Assembly: GCA_003250235.1 (NCBI GenBank)
Contig: QKGY01000041.1
Span: 1-12,110 of the forward strand
Reading direction: 5' to 3'
Source: Desulfuromonadaceae bacterium
Lineage (GTDB): Bacteria > Desulfobacterota > Desulfuromonadia > Desulfuromonadales > SZUA-540
DNA: 12,110 nt
Each line of letters begins with the position of its first letter. Position 1 is the first letter of the stretch. The notes below the pieces were generated by a model. It was given only the letters and a program-made list of their open reading frames with translations, was not told where the DNA came from and did no database searches. Of the stretch, positions 7,771 to 12,110 are shown piece by piece. A program made the position numbers and the translations under genes.

Positions 7771-8337
7771 CTATCTCCCCTGCTCTTCGCGGCGAATTTC
7801 ATCAAAGGCCTTTTCGGCGTTGGATTGCACAAACCCCCTTAAAGAAGGGTCCATTTCCTTCATCTGTTCCAGGGTCGCTTTGACACCGTCAAGGTCCAGG
7901 CGAACCAGAGAGTAAATCGTGTTGGTCTCGGGGTCCTTCCAATGATCCACGACTTTCGCCCCTTTGACCGATACCTGGGTGAAGGTTTTCAGGCTTTGCT
8001 CCACATGCTGAGCCTGCGCTTCCTGCTGGCCCATGGTGGCCGCGGTTGATGTCTGATAATCACGGTACAGGTTGGCAACATACGTATCGAGCTGTTTGGC
8101 AATATCGGCCCGGGCTCTTTGGTCGGCGGTCTGCACAGCCAGAGTCTGACTTGAAATCCCGGTAATACCGCCGACACCGTAGAATACACGGTCGCCCTCA
8201 TCGTCAAAAGCGCCACTGCCCTTGTTGACCCATTCTGGGGCTCCGGCCACCAGCTTATGTTTACCACTGCATGCCGTCAACGACGCCAGGGAAACAACAA
8301 CCAATCCAAACACTAAAACCCGGACGATTCTTTTCAT
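7771..8337 (-). CDS. LPP20-family lipoprotein, 188 aa
   Basis: This is the first gene of the four-lipoprotein operon. The ATG at 8337 was chosen over one at 8343 because AAAGGAG sits 8 nt from the former and only about 2 nt from the latter. The signal peptide ends in the lipobox LTAC (C23). The mature part carries the LPP20 pattern: APEWVNKG, VFYGVGGI, ADQRARADIAKQL, VVDHWKDPETNTIYSLVRLDL. The C-terminal tail is helical and charged. LPP20 is named after a Helicobacter pylori surface lipoprotein; the flagellar outer-membrane protein FlgP belongs to the same family. No flagellar gene is present here, so a flagellar role is not supported. The stop is 6 bp from the next ATG, so the two are surely co-transcribed. 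The last operon gene has a related N-terminal domain, suggesting an internal duplication. Confidence 0.85.
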   Translation of the reverse strand: MKRIVRVLVFGLVVVSLASLTACSGKHKLVAGAPEWVNKGSGAFDDEGDRVFYGVGGITGISSQTLAVQTADQRARADIAKQLDTYVANLYRDYQTSTAATMGQQEAQAQHVEQSLKTFTQVSVKGAKVVDHWKDPETNTIYSLVRLDLDGVKATLEQMKEMDPSLRGFVQSNAEKAFDEIRREEQGR

Positions 8338-8363
8338 GATCATATCTCCTTTGTAATTAGGCA

Positions 8364-8376
8364 GTTACAATGTAAC
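8364..8376. promoter_or_regulatory. 13-bp perfect palindrome upstream of the lipoprotein operon, candidate operator
   Basis: GTTACA-A-TGTAAC is perfectly symmetric about 8370. It lies 27 bp from the start codon of the LPP20 gene and would fall in the 5' leader, downstream of the proposed -10. Such a site suits a dimeric repressor. The regulator is not identified. Confidence 0.45.
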
Positions 8377-8414
8377 GCCCGATTCTTCAACATACGAATC
8401 AATAAACAATACGA

Positions 8415-8443
8415 ATTATATATCCAAATGAGGATTCAATAAA
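8415..8443 (-). promoter_or_regulatory. Putative promoter of the four-lipoprotein operon
   Basis: On the minus strand a TATAAT (plus-strand 8415-8420) is preceded at 17 bp by TTTATT (8438-8443), a weak -35. Transcription would start near 8408, about 70 nt before the first ATG. The rest of the 371-bp gap 8338-8708 holds the palindrome at 8364-8376 and the ribosome binding site of the flavin oxidoreductase. Apart from these, no gene or clear element is seen in it, although it must contain the divergent plus-strand promoter. Confidence 0.35.
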
Positions 8444-8708
8444 AGTCCGACAGGGGGAAACCGTTAAAACAGCCTGATACTCTAGCAGGAATATTTGGAA
8501 TTTCATTCCCTCCATGCTAATAATCGCCATAGCGTGAAGGAACTGCGCGACCTGTATCCACTCTACAACAATCCGCGGCACTTTCACCCGGCATCGGCTG
8601 ACACCCCGGCAGATATCGGATCACCAACCGCGGCAATTCAAAGCCATTACCGTCACAACAAGCCTGAGCAAAAGTCAGGAAACATGCCAAATAGAAAGGA
8701 GATCTCTC

Positions 8709-9836
8709 ATGCCCCGTTCTCTCTTTGATCCGGTTGCCCTGGGCCGGATCTCTTTGCCCAACCGTTTTGTGCGCAGCGCTACCTGGGAAGGGATGTGCGA
8801 TCAGCAAGGCGCCCCAACAGATCGCCTCATCCACTGTTACCGGCGTCTTGCCAAAGAAGGCGTAGGCCTGATTATCTCCGGCTATTCCTTCGTGAGCAAA
8901 GACGGCAAACAGTTGCCGGGGAAAATGGGACTTCACGACGACACATTGATTCCATCCCTTCGCGAGCTTACGAACGCCGTACATCAGGAAGGAGGGCTGG
9001 TGTTCTGCCAGCTCGTTCATGCCGGCGGACAGACCAGCAGCAAGGTGATTGGGACGACCCCCATCGCCCCGTCTGCCATTGCCTTTCCAAGTTATGGGGA
9101 GACACCTCGGGAAATGACTCAGGGGGATATCCGTGCTGTCATCGAGGCTTTTTCCGAGTCAGCCAGAAGAGCCAGGGATGCCGGATTTGATGGCATTCAA
9201 CTGCATGGGGCCCATGGGTACCTGATCAACCAGTTCCTCTCTCCCTTGATGAATCAGCGTCAGGACTTATACGGAGGCAGCCTGGATAACCGGATGCGGT
9301 TTCTCCTGGACGTCTATGCGGCCGTGCGTAAGGCTGTCGGTACGGATTACCCTGTCACCATCAAACTGACCGCTTCGGACAATCTCCCTGGGGGATTTGC
9401 CATGGATGAAGCGCTGAGCACAGCCCTGAAGCTGCAGGAAGCGGGGATGGACGCCATTGAGATCAGTTCAGGGACGTCGGCTTCCGGCGACAAGTCCCCT
9501 GTACGCCAGAAGATCGATTCGGAGGAGACCGAAGGGTACAATGCTTCTTTTGCCCATATGATCAAAAAAAATCTGCATATTCCAGTCATGGTCGTCGGAG
9601 GACTGCGATCCTGTGCCGTCATGCAGCGTCTTCTCTGGGAAGGAAGCGCCGACCTCTTTGCCCTCAGCAGACCCTTCATCCGCGAACCGGACCTGGTAAA
9701 CCACTGGCGTCGGGATAACAGCCATAGAGCCACCTGCATCTCGTGTAATGGCTGCTTTAAACCCGGAATCAAAGAGGGCGGCATCTACTGTGTGGTCAAT
9801 CGCATTGAAAGCAGGAACTCGGCACCGGTGATCTGA
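8709..9836 (+). CDS. NADH:flavin oxidoreductase, Old Yellow Enzyme family, 375 aa
   Basis: This is a predicted FMN-dependent TIM-barrel ene-reductase. The start has AAAGGAG 7 nt upstream. The N-terminus SLFDPVALGRISLPNRFVRSATWEGM (about 4-29) is typical of the class that resembles the N-terminal half of 2,4-dienoyl-CoA reductase. The substrate-binding pair is HGAH (H166, H169), followed by NQFLSP, YGGSLDNRMRF (R195) and VTIKLTASD. VVGGLR (295-300) and ALSRPFIREP (318-327) fit FMN-phosphate binding. Near the C-terminus are C343, C346, C349 and C361, spaced CxxCxxCx11C. Dienoyl-CoA reductases use CxxCxxxCx11-12C for a 4Fe-4S cluster, so a cluster is possible but the spacing is one residue short. 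There is no second NAD(P)/FAD domain, so electrons probably come directly from NAD(P)H or from a partner. The substrate is not predictable. The gene reads divergently from the lipoprotein operon. Confidence 0.9.
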   Translation: MPRSLFDPVALGRISLPNRFVRSATWEGMCDQQGAPTDRLIHCYRRLAKEGVGLIISGYSFVSKDGKQLPGKMGLHDDTLIPSLRELTNAVHQEGGLVFCQLVHAGGQTSSKVIGTTPIAPSAIAFPSYGETPREMTQGDIRAVIEAFSESARRARDAGFDGIQLHGAHGYLINQFLSPLMNQRQDLYGGSLDNRMRFLLDVYAAVRKAVGTDYPVTIKLTASDNLPGGFAMDEALSTALKLQEAGMDAIEISSGTSASGDKSPVRQKIDSEETEGYNASFAHMIKKNLHIPVMVVGGLRSCAVMQRLLWEGSADLFALSRPFIREPDLVNHWRRDNSHRATCISCNGCFKPGIKEGGIYCVVNRIESRNSAPVI

Positions 9837-9857
9837 CCTTCACAATCCCGGTATTGA

Positions 9858-9909
9858 GGGGTTGAAAAAAACGGGGAGAGCGACTATATTGTCGCCGTCT
9901 TCTAACCCC
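9858..9909 (+). other. Possible hairpin between the flavin oxidoreductase and AMMECR1 genes
   Basis: An inner stem GCGAC/GTCGC (9880-9884 with 9891-9895, loop TATATT) is nested within an outer GGGGTT/AACCCC pair (9858-9863 with 9904-9909), with internal loops between. It could be an attenuator or a leaky terminator upstream of the AMMECR1 gene. There is no U-tract after it and the pairing is interrupted, so this is tentative. Confidence 0.3.
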
Positions 9910-9938
9910 AATCATTTAATCGGCCTGTCGGAGGTTAT

Positions 9939-10493
9939 GTGGAAAAAGAACTCAGTTCAACAGAGAAGCAAGTCCTGCTCTCCATTGCCCGCAAGGCGAT
10001 AGAGGCACACATCCGAACAGGCCAGACCTATGTCGAACCCCGAGAGGAAAAATCCCTCAACCTGCGAAACGGATGTTTCGTCACGATCAAACAGCAGGGG
10101 AAGCTACGGGGATGTATCGGCAATTTTCAGTCGGAGCTCCCCCTGTTCCGTGAAGTGGCCGAAATCTCCATTGCCTCGGCAACCAAGGACCCCCGTTTCT
10201 ATCCCATGGGAGAGAAAGATCTCGAAAATTTCTCTCTGGAGATTTCCGTCCTTTCTCCGCTGCGAAAGATTGAGGATCTCTCGGAGATCGAAGTCGGCAA
10301 GCACGGGATCTACCTGGAGAAAGGATACTACAGGGGCGTGCTCCTTCCTCAGGTCGCGACAGAGCATGGTTGGGATCGCGACACGTTCCTGAAGCAGACC
10401 TGCATCAAAGCCGGGCTGCCCCCAGAAGCGGCCAAGGCGGAAGACACGGAGATCTATATCTTCAGTGCCCAGATCTTTTCCGAAGAACCCTGA
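9939..10493 (+). CDS. AMMECR1-domain protein (AmmeMemoRadiSam system protein A family), 184 aa
   Basis: The start is a GTG at 9939 with GGAGG four nt upstream; no other in-frame start fits. The family hallmark LRGCIG is at 56-61, followed by the ASATKDPRF stretch (80-87), EISVLSPL (101-108) and LLPQVATEHGWDRDTFL (135-151). Together they span the whole AMMECR1 domain at its usual length. Bacterial and archaeal members are often encoded with Memo-like and radical-SAM proteins in the AmmeMemoRadiSam set, whose reaction is not settled. Neither partner is in this window, so it may act alone or the partners lie elsewhere. There is no signal peptide or membrane segment, so it should be cytoplasmic. 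It lies 102 bp after the flavin oxidoreductase on the same strand and ends at a strong terminator. The biochemical function remains unknown. Confidence 0.93.
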   Translation: MEKELSSTEKQVLLSIARKAIEAHIRTGQTYVEPREEKSLNLRNGCFVTIKQQGKLRGCIGNFQSELPLFREVAEISIASATKDPRFYPMGEKDLENFSLEISVLSPLRKIEDLSEIEVGKHGIYLEKGYYRGVLLPQVATEHGWDRDTFLKQTCIKAGLPPEAAKAEDTEIYIFSAQIFSEEP

Positions 10494-10516
10494 GAGCAGA
10501 ATTCCCCTATTCAAAT

Positions 10517-10548
10517 AAAAAAAGCGGCCTGCTCGGGCCGCTTTTTTT
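10517..10548. terminator. Bidirectional intrinsic terminator between AMMECR1 and the pseudopilin gene
   Basis: A run of seven A, then GCGGCC (10524-10529), a 6-nt loop, GGCCGC (10536-10541) and seven T. The stem is GC-rich and followed by T-runs on both strands. It serves the plus-strand AMMECR1 transcript and the convergent pseudopilin transcript, which ends at 10573. Confidence 0.95.
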
Positions 10549-10572
10549 ATGATCCTATTTTGTTGCCCCCCC

Positions 10573-11187
10573 TCAATACCCTCCGGTTGGGACCTCCAGA
10601 TAATGACCTCGTGATGTGCTTCCACTGGAGGTCGTATCGCCGGAGGTTGTATCACTTGAGGTCGTTCCGCCGGTGGTTGTTCCGCTGGAAGATTTAACAG
10701 CAGAAACGTTTGTTGACGCGTAGACGAACTCCCACGCACTGTATTTCTTGGCGCCTTTGAATTTCTTATCCGCCTCGGAAAAATTGTCTTTTTTAAACGG
10801 TTCGAGGTCGCTGCTGCTTCGTACCCCGGTGATTCTCCCGCCGGGGTCTTTGATCAGAACCCACTCCATGCCCGTCATAGGATCGGGATAGAGGTGGCGG
10901 ATATGTCTGACAGCCTGGGGGCTGCGGGGATCTTTTAGCAGATCTTCGAGAGTGTTTGGATACCCCCCTTGGCCTTGCCCCTGTCCGGCTGCATACCGGT
11001 AATAGCTGCCAATAGCCTTGCGATATTGATCGCCGCGCCAGAGAAGCTCTTCTTCCCGCGTTTGTTGCATCAACGTCTTCCAACTGGCTCCGGTGATCCC
11101 GGCAACAAGACCCACTACCGTCACCATGAAAAGAACGGTCATCAGGGTGAGACCATGCTGGTTGTTAACGGAACGTAAAAGTGTCAT
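10573..11187 (-). CDS. Type II secretion-type pseudopilin (GspG-like variant), 204 aa
   Basis: This is a predicted prepilin-type protein of a type II secretion or related system. From ATG 11187 a 12-residue leader ends at HG, followed by LTLMTVLFMVTVVGLVAGITG, the hydrophobic pilin helix; prepilin peptidase would cut after G12. The usual Glu at +5 is replaced by Thr. An earlier ATG at 11220, 5 bp after the protease stop, would give an unusually long 23-residue leader. Neither start has a good ribosome binding site, so translational coupling is likely. After the helix come EEELLWRGDQYRKAIGSYYR, YPNTLEDLLKDPRSP, LYPDPMTGMEWVLIKDPGGRI and YSAWEFVYAS. These match a group of GspG-like pseudopilins of Geobacter-type bacteria that possibly includes the OxpG type. 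The last 40 residues are a low-complexity Ser/Thr/Gly/Asp tail made of pentapeptide repeats. No other secretion gene is in the window. Confidence 0.8.
   Translation of the reverse strand: MTLLRSVNNQHGLTLMTVLFMVTVVGLVAGITGASWKTLMQQTREEELLWRGDQYRKAIGSYYRYAAGQGQGQGGYPNTLEDLLKDPRSPQAVRHIRHLYPDPMTGMEWVLIKDPGGRITGVRSSSDLEPFKKDNFSEADKKFKGAKKYSAWEFVYASTNVSAVKSSSGTTTGGTTSSDTTSGDTTSSGSTSRGHYLEVPTGGY
10625..10684. repeat. Four imperfect 15-bp tandem repeats in the pseudopilin tail
   Basis: The units start at 10625, 10640, 10655 and 10670 and read CTGGAGGTCGTATCG, CCGGAGGTTGTATCA, CTTGAGGTCGTTCCG and CCGGTGGTTGTTCCG. The period is divisible by three. On the minus strand it encodes a pentapeptide series [ST][SG][GD][TS]T (SSGTT, TGGTT, SSDTT, SGDTT, SSGST). 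Copy number can therefore change without breaking the frame. Confidence 0.85.
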
Positions 11188-11225
11188 GAGCAACTCAAAG
11201 GGGAAAGGGTCCAGCAACATTACCG

Positions 11226-12110
11226 TTATTGGAGGGTGAAAGTCCAGACCTCGCTTTCGCTCATGGCACCGTGGGTATCCTCCGTCACGACTTTCCAGTA
11301 GTATGTACCAGGGTCTAAGCCCTCCACCCGATAATTCACAATCTGAAGAGGAGTCGCAGGATTGTCAGAGGACCCGCCACCGCCTCCGCAGGCATAAAGG
11401 AAGAGACCGGTCGCCATTAAAACAAAAAGGAAGATCATCTTTCTGCCATGCTTTCTTTTCATTGGAACTATGGCTCCAAAGAATAGACCGAGACCGAGCA
11501 GAAGGGGAGTGGATTCGACGTTCGACGTATCGATGGAGGTCTTCGACAGAAAGTCTGGGTTATCGGCATAGACAAGGGTTTCCGTCAAAACATCGCCATT
11601 GGCATCGGTTCCACGCGCCCACTCGAAATCCACAGCCGTCCCAGAAAGAACAACCCCGTTGTCAGGGGCTCTGAGCTGCGCCGCGCTGGGTGGAACATTG
11701 ATCTGGGTATAGGCAGCCAAGGCATTGACCAGTCCGTATCCGTATAAATTGTCGGGCCCGGAGTCCCCCAAATCGGTGGCGGATGCCTTTAAGGCCGACT
11801 CAAGCTCCGAGACAGACAGGTTTGGATAGGCATCGAGCAGCAAGGCCATCACCCCGGCCACATGAGGGGTTGAAAACGACGTCCCCGCATAATAGGCATA
11901 GGGAGCTGCCGCATCAATGGTTGCCGTTTTAATGAGTTCTCCAGGCGCAACCAGTTCCGGATAAATCGTCCCGTCACAGGCGGAAGGTCCGACGGCACTG
12001 AAATCGGAAAGGGACAGATGGCTGTCTACGCTTCCGACGGCCAGGGACTCCGGGTAATTCGCCGGGCTGATATCGCCGCTCGTCCCCGTGTTTCCAGCAG
12101 CAAAAACCAC
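11226..12110 (-). CDS. Subtilisin-like (S8) serine protease, C-terminal part, with a split FN3-like domain and internal lipobox-like anchor (5' end outside the window)
   Basis: This is the last 294 codons of a secreted serine protease; the start and the catalytic Asp and His lie beyond the right edge, and the first visible codon is internal. FAAGNTG carries the oxyanion-hole Asn (N7), and GTSFSTPHVAG carries the catalytic Ser (S78). The peptidase domain ends near residue 135. Residues about 139-194 start an FN3-like domain (AVDFEWARGTDANGDVLTETLVYADNPDF), and residues about 256-293 complete it (NYRVEGLDPGTYYWKVVTEDTHG, EVWTFTL). Between them lies a hydrophobic segment (about 201-216), a basic loop MKRKHGRK (217-224), a second hydrophobic segment (225-240) and C241 followed by five Gly. 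This looks like a sorting signal joined to a lipoprotein signal in the middle of a domain. The pseudopilin gene follows after 5-38 bp, depending on its start, hinting at a secretion link. Confidence 0.88.
   Translation of the reverse strand: MVFAAGNTGTSGDISPANYPESLAVGSVDSHLSLSDFSAVGPSACDGTIYPELVAPGELIKTATIDAAAPYAYYAGTSFSTPHVAGVMALLLDAYPNLSVSELESALKASATDLGDSGPDNLYGYGLVNALAAYTQINVPPSAAQLRAPDNGVVLSGTAVDFEWARGTDANGDVLTETLVYADNPDFLSKTSIDTSNVESTPLLLGLGLFFGAIVPMKRKHGRKMIFLFVLMATGLFLYACGGGGGSSDNPATPLQIVNYRVEGLDPGTYYWKVVTEDTHGAMSESEVWTFTLQ

Noticed and set aside
8495..8728. A 77-codon open frame in the gap before the flavin oxidoreductase
   Set aside because: It overlaps the start of the real gene in another frame, is His/Pro/Asn-rich without motif, and has no ribosome binding site.
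11226..11462. A separate small lipoprotein gene starting at MKRKHGRKM inside the subtilase frame
   Set aside because: There is no ribosome binding site before this ATG, and the residues after the Cys complete the FN3 domain begun upstream, so a single chain is more likely. It remains the main alternative to the split-domain idea.

Overview
The window reads like chromosomal DNA of a Gram-negative anaerobe from the former Deltaproteobacteria, most likely Desulfuromonadales (Geobacter/Pelobacter/Desulfuromonas-like). This is a family-level impression. It rests on the many outer-envelope lipoproteins, a GspG-like pseudopilin of a type seen in that group, a secreted subtilase with a Cys-polyGly segment, and an anaerobe-style NADH:flavin oxidoreductase. 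No rRNA, tRNA, CRISPR array, insertion sequence or phage gene was seen.

Left part (1-2225, minus strand). A minus-strand run contains an M48 metalloprotease lipoprotein with C-terminal TPRs, then a membrane-anchored bacterial PH-domain protein whose GTG start overlaps the protease stop (TAGTG). After 138 bp with no recognisable gene comes the first 15 codons of miaB, cut by the window edge. The 229 bp at 1997-2225 separate the protease from divergent typA and must hold both promoters; none is clear enough to call.

Middle left (2226-4729, plus strand). typA/bipA, a ribosome-associated GTPase, is complete except for a 5-bp tandem duplication (GGGGT x2 at 2313-2322). The duplication shifts the frame after residue 31, just past the P-loop. 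The gene is followed by a long hairpin, an AT-rich stretch with no gene, a promoter-like element, a 56-codon zinc-ribbon gene (4398-4568) and a strong bidirectional terminator.

Centre (4773-8337, minus strand). A compact operon encodes four predicted lipoproteins: a small LPP20-family protein, an LpoB-like protein, a COG3014-type TPR lipoprotein, and a larger protein with an LPP20-like N-terminus. It looks like an outer-membrane or peptidoglycan-linked complex. A perfect 13-bp palindrome lies just upstream of the first gene.

Right part. Two plus-strand genes follow: an Old Yellow Enzyme-family NADH:flavin oxidoreductase (8709-9836) and an AMMECR1-domain protein (9939-10493), ending at a textbook terminator. 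Converging on them from the right edge are a subtilisin-like protease (5' end outside the window) and a pseudopilin with a Ser/Thr/Gly/Asp pentapeptide-repeat tail.

The most unusual object is the C-terminal part of the subtilase. A fibronectin-III-like domain is split by a hydrophobic hairpin with a basic loop, followed directly by a lipobox-like Cys and five glycines. It looks like a C-terminal sorting signal fused in frame to a lipoprotein signal peptide, and it may be a self-splitting anchor.
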